A stretch of 64,000 bases of DNA from Bryobacterales bacterium (GCA_022826925.1 JAJDTX010000094.1:1-64000), one strand, 5' to 3'; numbered from the stretch's first letter, positions 49,609 to 59,046 are shown. Notes: generated by a model not told the origin, from the sequence alone. Numbers and translations are program-made.

Positions 49609-51447
49609 CTAGCGGTGGAACAAGAAATCGAGCTTGTTCATCAGGATCCACTGCAGGTCTTCGCCGCCAGCGGCCGGCCCGCGCTCGGAGAGCAGGTCCA
49701 GCGATGCGCTCAGCTCGTGCTCGTCCGGCGCCCGGGTCAGGAACTGCCAGTACAGAGCATCGACCAGCTGTTCCCCGCTCGCTCCGGCTTCAAGCAAGCC
49801 TGCCAGGTAGCTGCCCGAGGACGCTTCGGACTTCTCCTTGACCAGGTTGGAGTTCATCATCAGGGCCGCTTGGATGATCGAGCCGCCGCGCGAGGGCTCG
49901 TTGAACTCGCGGTTCGCTTGGCCGAAGGACTCGGTGAAGAACTGCAGGTCCTGCTTGAGCTGCGGGCCCAGGGTCGCGCTGCGACGCAAGTCGGCCGGGC
50001 CGCGGGTCTGTACCAGGTAGCGGACTCTCTTGTCGGTGAGCGGAATCTGGATGGGCGTGTGCAGGTCGGTCGCCTTGACCATGGCGTCGTAGACCTGCTC
50101 GGCCGTGAGCCGGCGCATGAACTTACGGGCGAAGTAGCGGGCGTAGTCAGGCTTCCACTCTGCGGGAAAGCTTGGCGAGAGCTGATATGCCGCCGACTTG
50201 GCGATCCGCTTGTGCAGGTGCTGCAGGTCGTAGCCGCTCGCGACGAAGTCCTGCGCCAGGGCGTCCAGCAAGGCCGGATGCGTCGGCTGGACGTCCCAGC
50301 CATCGGGCAGCCCCTCGGCGTCCATGCGGGAGAAGTCAAAGCCGTCGAGGGGCTCGACGATGCCCGCACCCATGAATTCGGCCCAGAACCTGTTCACAAC
50401 TGCCCTTGCGAACTGCGGGTGGGCGGTCAGGATGCGCCCGAGCTCGGAGCGCAGCGGCTTGCCTGGCCTGGGTTGTTCGCCGCCCAAGATGAATGCGGGC
50501 GGGACTTGGCCCGCGCCTTGGCGCGCCACCCTGACCGTGCTCGGAGCGGCCCTGGAATAGCCGTCGCGGTCAGCATCATTATCGTCGATCAGGTATTCGT
50601 CTTGGGTGTTGCGCAACTCCACCCTGCGCATGACCCTGGTGTTGCCGAAGAACGCAGCTTGCGCCCAGAACTCCTCGCGCTTGCGCTCGGTGAGCCAAAC
50701 GTTGACTTGTTCCAGATGGTTCGCGCCGTCGTGGCACGAGATGCACTGGAGATTCACGCCCATGAAGTGCTGGAAGATCATCACCGTCATCTCGTCGGCG
50801 GTGTCTTCGTGCATGATCTCGGTGCAGTTGTCGGCAAAGACCGCCCAGCGGACCAGGTAGCTGGCCGGACCTACGTACCAGTTGCTGCGGGCTTCGGAAG
50901 TGAGAAGCTCCCGGACGAATTCGTCGTAGGGTTGGTTCAGCAGCAGGGCGTCGGCCACGTAGTCGTGGAACAGGTTGCGGCCGGCCCAGCCGACCCGGTT
51001 CTGGCTGGTGCGCCACAGGTCCAGATGCCAGTAGGTCCAGCGGTCGCGCCACTCCACGCTGCCGACCAGGCGGTCGACCAGCTTCGAGCGCTTGTCCGGA
51101 TCGCCATCGGCGACGAACGCTCGGGCTTCCGCTCCGGTCGGGATGCGGCCGGTCATGTCGAGGTGCACGCGCCGGAAGAAAGTTGCGTCGTCGGCTAGCG
51201 GGGCCAGCGGGATGCCATCGCGCTCGATCTTGCCGAGGATGTGATCGTCTATGAAGTTGACCCGCCGGACCGGTTCGGCGGCCGCTGGCAGCGCCTGCGC
51301 GTGCGACTCGGTCTGGGCGGCGAGCTGCTGCCTGCGGTCCGCGCTGTCCGTGGGCGGGTGACCGGGCGGAAGATCTCCGGAGGACGTCTGGCCGAGGCAG
51401 GGCAGGGCCAGCAGCATTGCGCCCAGCGGGAGTTTCCAGCGTCGCAT
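49609..51447 (-). CDS. DUF1549/DUF1553 exported protein with CxxCH motif
   Basis: A signal peptide (LPLGAMLLALPCLG) starts the chain. DUF1549 occupies about residues 50-260 (FFRRVHLDMTGRIPTGAEA; CISCHDGANH), and DUF1553 about 320-600 (RILTAHPQFARAVVNRFWAEFMGAGIVEP, read in parts; RRLTAEQVYDAMVKATD). The CISCH sequence could bind haem c. The family is common in marine polysaccharide degraders but has no known reaction. It precedes DUF1501 by ten bases; the two very likely form a complex or pathway outside the cytoplasm. Confidence 0.93.
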   Translation of the reverse strand: MRRWKLPLGAMLLALPCLGQTSSGDLPPGHPPTDSADRRQQLAAQTESHAQALPAAAEPVRRVNFIDDHILGKIERDGIPLAPLADDATFFRRVHLDMTGRIPTGAEARAFVADGDPDKRSKLVDRLVGSVEWRDRWTYWHLDLWRTSQNRVGWAGRNLFHDYVADALLLNQPYDEFVRELLTSEARSNWYVGPASYLVRWAVFADNCTEIMHEDTADEMTVMIFQHFMGVNLQCISCHDGANHLEQVNVWLTERKREEFWAQAAFFGNTRVMRRVELRNTQDEYLIDDNDADRDGYSRAAPSTVRVARQGAGQVPPAFILGGEQPRPGKPLRSELGRILTAHPQFARAVVNRFWAEFMGAGIVEPLDGFDFSRMDAEGLPDGWDVQPTHPALLDALAQDFVASGYDLQHLHKRIAKSAAYQLSPSFPAEWKPDYARYFARKFMRRLTAEQVYDAMVKATDLHTPIQIPLTDKRVRYLVQTRGPADLRRSATLGPQLKQDLQFFTESFGQANREFNEPSRGGSIIQAALMMNSNLVKEKSEASSGSYLAGLLEAGASGEQLVDALYWQFLTRAPDEHELSASLDLLSERGPAAGGEDLQWILMNKLDFLFHR

Positions 51448-51644
51448 TTCGTCAGTCCTGTTCTAGTGTACGCGCAAGCCGCTCGCCGTGTGCGGCGCGG
51501 AACTGCATGGATCCGATCGCCCAGGCGCGGCGCGTTGGCGGCTCGTTAGGATCGCGCGGGTGGTTGCTCAGAATCGCGGTAAGCGGGCCGCTTTGGTTCA
51601 CACGCTCGCCTTGAGTTTCGCTTCGGCAACAGGGTCGAGCGGCT

Positions 51645-53159
51645 CTAGAACGGCGTCTCTTCCTCTACCGGTGCCTGGCTCGGCGCCGGCTCTTCCCCGG
51701 CTGCATCTTGCTTGCGGGCCCGGTTATCGAATTCGGTGATGCGCTTGTTGAATACCAGCTTGATTGTCCCGGTAGGACCGTTGCGTTGCTTGCCAATGAT
51801 GAGGTCCGCGAGGCCCTCCAAGGATTTGTCCTGGGGGCGGTACACCTCTTCGCGGTAAATGAAGCAGACCACGTCGGCATCCTGCTCGATCGAGCCTGAG
51901 TCACGCAGGTCGCTCAGGCGCGGGCGGGAGTCCTTGCGCGTGGGGCTCTCGGTCGCACGACTGAGTTGCGAGAGGGCGATGATGGGCACCTCAAGTTCCT
52001 TTGCGAGGAGCTTGAGGCCCCGCGAGAAGCCCGAGATCTCCTGCGTGCGGTTCTCCACCTTGCCCTTCGAAGCCATCAGCTGCAGGTAGTCGACGATCAC
52101 CAGGTCTAGGCCTTGTTCGGCTTGCAAGCGCCTGCACTTGGCACCGAGTTCGATGATGCTCAGGTTGGCTGTGTCGTCGATGAACAGCCTGCTTGCAACG
52201 AGCTCGCCAAGCGCCTTGCTCAGCCTGCGCCGGTCCTCCTTGCCCACCAGACCCCTGCGAAACCGACCTTGGTCGATCTGGGCGGATGTGCACAGCATCC
52301 GGGTTAGCAGAGCCTCGCGCGACATCTCGAGAGAGAACACGGCGACGGTTCGGGCGGGCTCCTCGCCGCGCTTCATGGCAGCCCACGCGGCGATGTTGAG
52401 CGCCATCGCCGTCTTGCCCATGGCGGGCCGCGCCGCGAGGATGATGAGCTGGCCGGGGCGGAAGCCGTTGGTGTACTCGTTGAACTGGATAAATGGGCTC
52501 ATCAACCCCTTGGGGCGCCTGGACGGATCCAGAAAGGAATCGAGTCCTCCTTCGTAGCGGCGCAGGGTTTCCTCGGGCGACTCGAGTCCGGAGCGGAGCA
52601 CGGAGTTACCGACTTTCATGACGGCGGTTTCGGAGGTGGCCAGGATCTCGTCGACCTCCTTCCCGTCTTCCACGCAGGTGGCGATGATGTTGTTGGCGGT
52701 GTGGATCAGCTGTCGCAGGAGCGACTTGTCCTTGACGATCTTGGCATAGCTCTCGACGTACTCGCGCCGGGGCATGCCTTGGGTGAGCGAGGCGATGTAG
52801 GCGACCCCGCCGACATGCTCGAGGTGCTTGAACTTTTCGAGCTCGTTGACCAGGGTCATGTAGTCGATGCGCTCGCCGCGGGTGTACAGCTCGCGCATCG
52901 AGGCAAAGATGCGGCGGTGCTTCTCGGCAGCGAAGTCGTCCTCGCCGAGCATGGCCGCGACCTGGGCGAACTTGGAGTCATCGAGCAAGATCGTGCCGAG
53001 CACGAAGGTCTCGCCTTCGAGGCTGGTCGGCATCCCCTCTTGGGTGATGGCTGCGCCGGCCTGCTGTGCAATGACCGCGTGGGCATTCTGTGGCTGCTGG
53101 TCGGGTGGCATCGGGGGGGTGCGGGAACGCTGCGGTCGCTCCTTATCTAGACTAGTCAT
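51645..53159 (-). CDS. dnaB: Replicative DNA helicase DnaB
   Basis: DnaB is the hexameric replication-fork helicase. The N-terminal domain (about residues 45-145) reads SLEGETFVLGTILLDDSKF, and the RecA-like motor has Walker A ARPAMGKTAMALNIA, Walker B LVIVDYLQLM and the DnaB end DLRDSGSIEQDADVVCFIYRE. There is no intein. The 504-residue reading begins at ATG 53159. The N-terminus has about 40 extra Gln/Pro/Ala-rich residues before the fold. It stands after cdsA/uppS in the same direction. Confidence 0.97.
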   Translation of the reverse strand: MTSLDKERPQRSRTPPMPPDQQPQNAHAVIAQQAGAAITQEGMPTSLEGETFVLGTILLDDSKFAQVAAMLGEDDFAAEKHRRIFASMRELYTRGERIDYMTLVNELEKFKHLEHVGGVAYIASLTQGMPRREYVESYAKIVKDKSLLRQLIHTANNIIATCVEDGKEVDEILATSETAVMKVGNSVLRSGLESPEETLRRYEGGLDSFLDPSRRPKGLMSPFIQFNEYTNGFRPGQLIILAARPAMGKTAMALNIAAWAAMKRGEEPARTVAVFSLEMSREALLTRMLCTSAQIDQGRFRRGLVGKEDRRRLSKALGELVASRLFIDDTANLSIIELGAKCRRLQAEQGLDLVIVDYLQLMASKGKVENRTQEISGFSRGLKLLAKELEVPIIALSQLSRATESPTRKDSRPRLSDLRDSGSIEQDADVVCFIYREEVYRPQDKSLEGLADLIIGKQRNGPTGTIKLVFNKRITEFDNRARKQDAAGEEPAPSQAPVEEETPF

Positions 53160-53252
53160 TCGCAGGCGGCGGGACCGGGGACGCGCTCGGCTGTGTCGCA
53201 CTCGGGTGGCGCTTCGCCGCCATGCCGGGCTGGTGCGGATCGCGGCTGGGGT

Positions 53253-54026
53253 TCAGGCCAGCTGCAAGTAGCCGTAGGCCAGCGGCACCGCGAACAACAT
53301 CCCGTCGAGCCGGTCGAGCAGGCCGCCGTGTCCGGGCAGCAGCGAGCTGCTGTCCTTGAGATTCGCCGATCGCTTGAGCGCGGATTCGACCAAGTCTCCG
53401 AGCTGGCCGGAAAGGTTCAGCGCGAGAGCGAGCGCCGCTGCCGCGGCGAGGCCGATCTCGCCGTCGAGGAAACGCGCGGCATATGCGGTGCCGGCGAGCA
53501 CGCTGGCCACGACCGAGGCGGCCGTGCCCTCCCAGGTCTTCCGCGGGCTCAGGACCGGGGCCAGCTTGTGCCGCCCGACGAGCTTGCCGACAGGTAGGGC
53601 GACCGAGTCGCCGACCGCCACGGTGACGACCGCCAAGGCGAGCCAGTGCGGCGAGACCGAATGCAGCAGGATGCTCGCCAGCACGGGGCCGGCCACATAG
53701 AGCACGCCGAGCGTGGTCACCGCCGCAGACGACAGGATCTTGTCGACCGAGAGGTGCGCCAGCGTGGCCGCGCCCAGCACGGCCAGAGCCAGCATGATCG
53801 CGAAGTAGCCCCGGTCCAGATTCGGCACCAAGATCCACAGCACGGCCGCGACTAGGCCGGCCTTGGAAAGGGGCTGCAGGCCGCTCCGGGCGGCGATCCG
53901 GTAGAACTCGTGCAACGTAAGTCCCGCAAGCAGCACCGCGGCTGCAACGAAGACCTGCACCGGAGCGTGGAACACCAGCGCCCAGGCGCCGAGTGCCAGC
54001 GCCAGGCCCGTCAGGACTCGTTTCAA
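53253..54026 (-). CDS. cdsA: Phosphatidate cytidylyltransferase
   Basis: CdsA makes CDP-diacylglycerol for phospholipid synthesis in the inner membrane. About eight membrane segments are visible. The family signature near the end is GQLGDLVESALKRSANLKDSS followed by LLPGHGGLLDRLDGML (shown in two parts), with SPRKTWEGTAAS upstream. The TTG start at 54026 begins the first membrane segment. It follows uppS by ten bases, a common gene order. Confidence 0.95.
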   Translation of the reverse strand: MKRVLTGLALALGAWALVFHAPVQVFVAAAVLLAGLTLHEFYRIAARSGLQPLSKAGLVAAVLWILVPNLDRGYFAIMLALAVLGAATLAHLSVDKILSSAAVTTLGVLYVAGPVLASILLHSVSPHWLALAVVTVAVGDSVALPVGKLVGRHKLAPVLSPRKTWEGTAASVVASVLAGTAYAARFLDGEIGLAAAAALALALNLSGQLGDLVESALKRSANLKDSSSLLPGHGGLLDRLDGMLFAVPLAYGYLQLA

Positions 54027-54036
54027 GCGCCCAGCC

Positions 54037-54900
54037 TCACTCGTTCACCGCTAGCAGTTTGCCGTTGCTGGCAGGAACCGTCGCCGCTACCGCCTCCTCC
54101 GCCTGGTCGGGCAGGCCGCCAAACCTGCGATTGCGCTTTTGGTAAACGATCAGCGCCTCCAGCAGGTCCGTGGTGCGAAAGTCCGGCCAGTAGCGTTCGG
54201 TCACCCAGATCTCGGAATAGGCGATCTGCCAGAGCAAGAAATTGCTCACGCGAAACTCGCCGGAGGTGCGTATTAGCAGGTCCGGATCGCCTCCGCTCGC
54301 CGTGCACATGCGGTCGCTCACATCCCGCTCGCAGACCTGTACGAGCTGCTTGCACTGGTGCGCTTGGCGCAGCAGGTCGTTGACGACTTCGACGATTTCC
54401 GCGCGCCCGCTGTAATTGAGCGCGATGTTGAGGCGCATCCCCTCGTTCGCCGCGGTTTCCATGATGGCGCGGTCGATCTCGTTACAGACCGATTGCGGCA
54501 GCGCATCGGTCTGGCCGATGGTCTGGAATCGCACGCCGTTTGCCTTCAGGTCCGGCAGTTCTTGGCGCAAGTACTTGCGCAGCAGCGCCCACAACGTCTC
54601 GATCTCGGCCTGCGGGCGCTTCCAGTTCTCCACCGAGAACGCGTACAGCGTCAGCGTTTCGACACCGAGCCGGCAGCACGCCTCGATGATCTCGCGCACC
54701 GGCCTGACGCCCGCGCTGTGGCCCGCGGCTCGGGGCAGTCGGCGCCGCTTGGCCCAGCGGCCGTTGCCGTCCATGATGACGGCGATGTGTCGCGGAATGC
54801 GATCCGGGGACAGTTCCCGGGCCATGCGCCATTCCACGCTGCCGGGCGCGGCCCAGTCGAGGAAGTCCTGCATCGATTCGAAACCAGAATCCTGATACAT
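54037..54900 (-). CDS. uppS: Undecaprenyl diphosphate synthase (isoprenyl transferase)
   Basis: UppS condenses isoprenyl units to the carrier lipid for peptidoglycan and O-antigen. The signature IAVIMDGNGRWAKRR is at about residues 40-54, with GHSAGVRPVREII, LTLYAFSVENWKRP, LNIALNYSGRAEIV, DLLIRTSGEFRVSNFLLWQ and YSEIWVTERYWPDF following in order. A short N-terminal extension of about 25 residues precedes the fold. It uses precursors of the pathway that includes ispG at 5.7 kb. It is divergent from the VWFA gene. Confidence 0.96.
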   Translation of the reverse strand: MYQDSGFESMQDFLDWAAPGSVEWRMARELSPDRIPRHIAVIMDGNGRWAKRRRLPRAAGHSAGVRPVREIIEACCRLGVETLTLYAFSVENWKRPQAEIETLWALLRKYLRQELPDLKANGVRFQTIGQTDALPQSVCNEIDRAIMETAANEGMRLNIALNYSGRAEIVEVVNDLLRQAHQCKQLVQVCERDVSDRMCTASGGDPDLLIRTSGEFRVSNFLLWQIAYSEIWVTERYWPDFRTTDLLEALIVYQKRNRRFGGLPDQAEEAVAATVPASNGKLLAVNE

Positions 54901-54979
54901 CGTAGCAACGAGTTCGCGCCTAGGCGGATTGGCTGGCAGCCGGCCTGAAGCGCGAGTCCGAACGCCCGCGGGTTTGGGC

Positions 54980-54985
54980 TAGAAT
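54980..54985 (+). promoter_or_regulatory. Candidate -10 box close to the VWFA gene start
   Basis: TAGAAT ends nine bases before the ATG at 54995. No good -35 box lies 16-18 bases upstream. If used, the 5' leader would be about two or three bases. Confidence 0.35.
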
Positions 54986-54994
54986 GATTGCGTC

Positions 54995-56041
54995 ATGAGC
55001 CTTCGTGCCTTCCTGTGCTTGGCGGCGATGCTCTGCATGGTCGCGCAAGCCGCTGCGCAGACAGACGACGAGGACGCCACGATCCGCGTCGAGGTCAACG
55101 TGGTGAACCTGCCGGTCACCGTGACCGATTCCGAAGGCCGCTTCATCGCCGATCTCAACAAGGCCGACTTCACGGTGTGGGAGGACGGGCAGCAGGTCGA
55201 GATCCGCTACTTCACGCGCAGCGTGGAAGAGGAGAAGAAGCCGCCGCTATACGTCGGCTTCATCATTGACCTGAGCAACACGGCCAGGCTCTACTACAAG
55301 ACCTACCAGACATCGATCGGGGACTTGGCGTGGATGCTCGTGCCGGAGGCTGGCCGCAACAAGGGCTTTCTGTTCGGCTACCACACCGAGGTCGACGAGC
55401 TGGTGGACTTCACCAATGATCCTGTCACGCTCACCGAGCGCATGGAGAGCCTCAAGCACGGCGGCGGCAGTTCCATGTTCGACGCGATCTACCGCGCCTG
55501 CACCGACAAGCTCGTCTCGATCCCCTACCAGGGTGCCAGCGAGCCGCGCAAGGTGGTGGTGGTCATCGGAGACGGGCACGACAACGCCAGCAAGCGCTCG
55601 CTGGAGGAAGTGGTGCATGCAGCGCAGCTGCACCAGGTCACGATCTATTCCGTCAGCACGGTCGGCTGGGGCTACCACCAAGCGGAGGAGTCCAACTTGA
55701 TCCGGCTGGCCCGCGAGACAGGCGGCCGCGTCGTGCGCCCGCTGCAAAAGGTCCACAAGGACGTCTCCGGATATCTCTCCAAGCCGCAGGATGCCGGCAA
55801 CTACCAGTATGAGGTCGGCACGGGCGGCTACGCCGCGGCCCAGCTGCAGGCGCTCTACCAAGCGATTCTGGACGTGGCCGGCAACGTCCAGAGCCAGTAC
55901 ATCTTGGGGTACGTGCCGAGCCGGCCCTTCTCGGACCAGAACTTCCGGCAGATCGATGTCCAGCTCGGCCTGGCCGGAGCGGAGGTCGAAGTCTACCATC
56001 GGCGCGGCTATTTCCCGCCACAGCTGGGCGAGCTGCCTTAG
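54995..56041 (+). CDS. Exported VWFA-related protein (Acidobacterial type)
   Basis: A signal peptide (LAAMLCMVAQAAAQ) precedes a beta-rich segment (RVEVNVVNLPVTVTDSEG then ADFTVWEDGQ) and a von Willebrand factor A domain from about residue 85 to 290 with the MIDAS start FIIDLSNTA, then GGSSMFDAIYRAC and VVVIGDGHDNAS. This VWFA-related family is strongly enriched in Acidobacteria and is the best phylum marker in the window. It probably mediates adhesion or protein binding outside the cell. It diverges from uppS. Confidence 0.92.
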   Translation: MSLRAFLCLAAMLCMVAQAAAQTDDEDATIRVEVNVVNLPVTVTDSEGRFIADLNKADFTVWEDGQQVEIRYFTRSVEEEKKPPLYVGFIIDLSNTARLYYKTYQTSIGDLAWMLVPEAGRNKGFLFGYHTEVDELVDFTNDPVTLTERMESLKHGGGSSMFDAIYRACTDKLVSIPYQGASEPRKVVVVIGDGHDNASKRSLEEVVHAAQLHQVTIYSVSTVGWGYHQAEESNLIRLARETGGRVVRPLQKVHKDVSGYLSKPQDAGNYQYEVGTGGYAAAQLQALYQAILDVAGNVQSQYILGYVPSRPFSDQNFRQIDVQLGLAGAEVEVYHRRGYFPPQLGELP

Positions 56042-56073
56042 TCCGGCGGCCTGTCGCTTCCGGGCGCTCTCGG

Positions 56074-56079
56074 TATAAT
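56074..56079 (+). promoter_or_regulatory. Perfect -10 box before the TrmB-like gene
   Basis: TATAAT matches consensus fully and ends nine bases before the GTG at 56089; a weak CTGTCG lies 17 bases upstream at 56051. Transcription would begin within two or three bases of the start codon. Confidence 0.5.
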
Positions 56080-56088
56080 CCGAAGAGG

Positions 56089-56919
56089 GTGGAACTGGAA
56101 GCCCAAGCGCGCCGACTGCACGATGTCGGCCTGAATGCGTACGAGTCGAACGCCTATTTGGTGCTCATCGGCCACGTGCAATTCAAGGCCTTGGACGTCG
56201 CCAGTCGAGCCAATATACCGCGCGCAAAGATCTACGAGGTGCTCAATAGCCTTGTCGACAAAGGCTTTGTGCGCGTCGTGCACGGCAAGACCAAGCAGTT
56301 CTCGGCCGTCGAGCCGCGCCTCGCGCTGGAAGGCTATCTCGGCCGCCGCCGGGAGCGCTTTCTGCGCGAATGGGAAGATCGGCAGCAACTGGCAACCTTG
56401 CTCAGCGACGAGCTGGCCAAGACCTTCCGGGACGGATCCAACGGCCACAGCGCTCTCGACTACCTGCGCATCATCACCGACACTCGCCAGATCGTCGAGG
56501 AATACCGCAACATGCTGCTGCAGACCCGCAACGAGTATCTGGAGTTCGCGCGGCGGCCGTATGGCGTCGACCCCGGCCGCGAACCGATCGTGCAGAGCTT
56601 GGCCGACAAGGGCACGGTCTGCAAACTGCTGTTCGATTTCAGCGATGTCGAGGATCCGGAAGGGCGTGACCGCCTCAAGCTGCTCGAAAACGCCGGTGCA
56701 GAGGTACGCCTGGGGAGAAACGTCCCCATGAAGCTGGCGTTGTTCGACAGCCACAGCGGCATGATCTCGCTCGACGATCCCGTTGTAAGCCACCAAAAGA
56801 TCACTGCGCTCGTGTTCGAGCACCGCAGCTTGGGAAGCGCGATGCGGACGCTGTTCGTGGATTTCTGGAACCGCAGCTCCGGCTTGGACGCTGTCCAAGG
56901 CAACGGGGCGGGAGCCTGA
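56089..56919 (+). CDS. TrmB-family transcriptional regulator
   Basis: The N-terminal winged helix (GLNAYESNAYLVLIGHVQF, then IPRAKIYEVLNSLVDKGFVRV) is the TrmB type of helix-turn-helix. A coiled coil and a C-terminal sensor region with LFDFSDVEDPEGRDRL and ALFDSHSGMISLDDP follow, similar to the ligand domain of TrmB and related sugar-responsive regulators. The GTG start at 56089 is used; the HTH begins soon after. galU is 13 to 25 bases downstream, so the regulator may respond to sugar status and control galU and the genes after it. Confidence 0.88.
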   Translation: MELEAQARRLHDVGLNAYESNAYLVLIGHVQFKALDVASRANIPRAKIYEVLNSLVDKGFVRVVHGKTKQFSAVEPRLALEGYLGRRRERFLREWEDRQQLATLLSDELAKTFRDGSNGHSALDYLRIITDTRQIVEEYRNMLLQTRNEYLEFARRPYGVDPGREPIVQSLADKGTVCKLLFDFSDVEDPEGRDRLKLLENAGAEVRLGRNVPMKLALFDSHSGMISLDDPVVSHQKITALVFEHRSLGSAMRTLFVDFWNRSSGLDAVQGNGAGA

Positions 56920-56944
56920 GCCGCCGACGGACGTGCCGTCGTCC

Positions 56945-57832
56945 ATGGATTGCCCGATCTCCAGAGCCGTGGTTCCGGTCGCTGGCCTCGGCACGCGGCT
57001 GCTGCCAGCGACCAAGTCTCAGCCAAAGGAGATGCTGCCGGTCGCGCGCAAGCCGATCGTCCAGTACGTCGTCGAGGAGCTGGCGCGCAACGGCGTGCGC
57101 AACCTGCTGTTCGTGACGGGCCGCGGCAAGGCCGCGATCGAGAATCACTTCGATTCTGACCCAGCACTGATGGAATCGCTGCGCAACGCGGGCAAGGATG
57201 ACCTGCTACTGGCGCTCGATTTCGAACAGCTCGGCCTGAACATCCTCTACACGCGCCAGAGCGTGCAGCGTGGCCTGGGAGACGCGATCCTGCACGGGGA
57301 ATCGTTCGCGGGCAAAGAGCCGTTCATCGTGGCGCTGGGTGATTCGATCATCGGGCTGCGTGGGGATTCCATGGCCTGCCAGCGCATGGCGGACGCATTC
57401 GTCCGCGAGGATGCGGACGTGGTCATCGCGGTGGAAGAGGTCGAGCCAGCGCACGTTCGCTTCTACGGAATCGTAGAGCCGCAAGGCGAGGGGGACGTGT
57501 TTCGGATCCGGACGATGGTCGAAAAGCCAGCGCCGGACGCGGCTCCCAGCCGCTTGGCAGTGTCCGGGCGCTACGTATTCGGTCCTGGGATCTTCGACAG
57601 GATCCGGCAGGTCAAGCCGGACAAGCGGGGCGAAATCCAGATCACGGACGCCATCCGTGCCATCGCTGAGGGAGGCGGCAAGGTCATGGGCGTAAAGCTC
57701 CAGCCCGAAGAGAAGCGGTACGACATCGGCAACATGCCCAGTTACTTCGAGACATTTCTCGAATTCGCATTGGCCGATCCTGACCACGGCGAGCGAGTCC
57801 GCACCTACCTGAGGCGGATCCTCGCCGAGTGA
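56945..57832 (+). CDS. galU: UTP-glucose-1-phosphate uridylyltransferase
   Basis: GalU makes UDP-glucose for envelope polysaccharides. Signature VVPVAGLGTRLLPATKSQPKEMLPV lies at the start (shown in two family pieces), with VQYVVEELARNGV, GLGDAILHGESFAG, FIVALGDSII, and later YGIVEPQGEGDVFRI, VEKPAPDAAPS and EIQITDAI. The 295-residue form from the ATG at 56945 fits; a GTG at 56933 adds four. The next gene starts within its stop codon (GTGA). Confidence 0.95.
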   Translation: MDCPISRAVVPVAGLGTRLLPATKSQPKEMLPVARKPIVQYVVEELARNGVRNLLFVTGRGKAAIENHFDSDPALMESLRNAGKDDLLLALDFEQLGLNILYTRQSVQRGLGDAILHGESFAGKEPFIVALGDSIIGLRGDSMACQRMADAFVREDADVVIAVEEVEPAHVRFYGIVEPQGEGDVFRIRTMVEKPAPDAAPSRLAVSGRYVFGPGIFDRIRQVKPDKRGEIQITDAIRAIAEGGGKVMGVKLQPEEKRYDIGNMPSYFETFLEFALADPDHGERVRTYLRRILAE

Positions 57833-58455
57833 CGCAAGCCATGGACTGCCTGCTCCTGGTCGACCTGCAGAACGACTTCATGCCTGGGGGGGCCTTGGCG
57901 GTACCTAAAGGCGACGAGGTGATCGCAGTCGCCAACCAGCTTGCGACACGGTTCGAATTCGTCGTCGCCAGCCAAGACTGGCATCCGCCGCGGCATCATA
58001 GCTTCGCCTCGCAGCATCGCGGGCGGAGGCCGGGGGAGACGATCCAGCTCCGCGGCGTGACCCAAGTGCTGTGGCCCGATCACTGCGTCCAGGGCACGCA
58101 CGGCGCCGAGTTTCACCAACGGCTAGACCAGGGCCAGGTCAGTGAGGTTGTCCAGAAGGGAACCGCCCTCGACATCGACAGCTACAGCGCGTTCTTCGAC
58201 AATGCCCGGCTCCGCTCGACAGGGCTTGGCGAGCGTTTGCGCGAGCGCAAGGTAGGCACTATATACCTGCTCGGCCTGGCTACCGACTACTGTGTCAAGT
58301 TCAGCGCGCTGGATGCGGCCTCGCTCGGGTTCAAGGTAAAGGTGGTGCCCGAGGGTTGTCGCGGGATTGATCTGAACGCCGGGGACGTGCAGCGGGCATG
58401 GGACGAACTCCGCGCGGCGGGGGTGGAAATCGTAGCGGCCGGAGAGATCGGATGA
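57829..58455 (+). CDS. pncA: Nicotinamidase
   Basis: PncA hydrolyses nicotinamide to nicotinate in NAD salvage. The catalytic Asp is in LLLVDLQNDFMPGG, the Lys in VVQKGTALDIDSYS, and the nucleophile Cys in GLATDYCVKFSALDA. The metal site appears as QDWHPPRHHSF. The length of 208 is normal. It is translationally coupled to galU (GTGA overlap; an ATG at 57841 is an alternative) and to the following NUDIX gene (ATGA). Confidence 0.95.
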   Translation: MTQAMDCLLLVDLQNDFMPGGALAVPKGDEVIAVANQLATRFEFVVASQDWHPPRHHSFASQHRGRRPGETIQLRGVTQVLWPDHCVQGTHGAEFHQRLDQGQVSEVVQKGTALDIDSYSAFFDNARLRSTGLGERLRERKVGTIYLLGLATDYCVKFSALDAASLGFKVKVVPEGCRGIDLNAGDVQRAWDELRAAGVEIVAAGEIG

Positions 58456-59006
58456 GTGACGCCGCAGAATGCCTCCACGAAGGCCGCTTCCTGCGTCTGG
58501 TCAAGAGCGCTGAATGGGAATACGTCGAGCGGGTGAACGTCACCGGTGTCGCCGTATTGGTGCCGGTCACATCTGAGGGCGAGATCGTGCTGGTCGAGCA
58601 GTACCGGATCCCGGTGCGAGCGCGCATGGTGGAGTTGCCTGCGGGATTGGTCGGGGACGAAGAGGGCTTCCGAGGAGAGGACATATTGGAAGCGGCCAAT
58701 CGGGAGTTGGACGAGGAAACGGGCTACCGGGCGCGCCGCTTGCAGGTCCTGGCCATCTCCCCGAGTTCTGGGGGCATGACGAGCGAACTGGTCACGTTCG
58801 TGCTGGCGTCGGATCTGAGCAAGGTCGGAGAGGGCGGGGGAGTGGCCGGCGAGGACATCGTCGTGCACGTGGTCCCGCTGCGCGCTCTATCCGAGTGGCT
58901 GCCTCGCAAGGAAGCGCAGGGATGCTTGATCGATCCGAAGATCTACGCCGGCCTGCACCTGCTGAATTCCACCTCTACAGCCGATGACGCGGGCAGTCCA
59001 ACGTAG
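58452..59006 (+). CDS. NUDIX hydrolase, ADP-ribose pyrophosphatase-like
   Basis: The NUDIX box is GLVGDEEGFRGEDILEAANRELDEETGY, read as G(5)E(7+)REL(x)EE(x)G with a short insertion, and it follows IVLVEQYRIPVRARMVELPAG, which is the NudF/ADP-ribose pyrophosphatase pattern. Further on SSGGMTSELVTFVLA is typical of that group. With pncA directly upstream (ATGA overlap) the two may form an NAD-turnover pair: ADP-ribose recycling and nicotinamide salvage. Confidence 0.92.
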   Translation: MSDAAECLHEGRFLRLVKSAEWEYVERVNVTGVAVLVPVTSEGEIVLVEQYRIPVRARMVELPAGLVGDEEGFRGEDILEAANRELDEETGYRARRLQVLAISPSSGGMTSELVTFVLASDLSKVGEGGGVAGEDIVVHVVPLRALSEWLPRKEAQGCLIDPKIYAGLHLLNSTSTADDAGSPT

Positions 59007-59046
59007 GCGGGCGGCAACCCGACATCCTCAGGCAGCCGCTCGGCCC

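Noticed and set aside
49549-51198. Rightward open frame of 549 codons opposite the DUF1549/DUF1553 gene
   Set aside because: Antisense shadow. The leftward protein has domain structure and a signal peptide.
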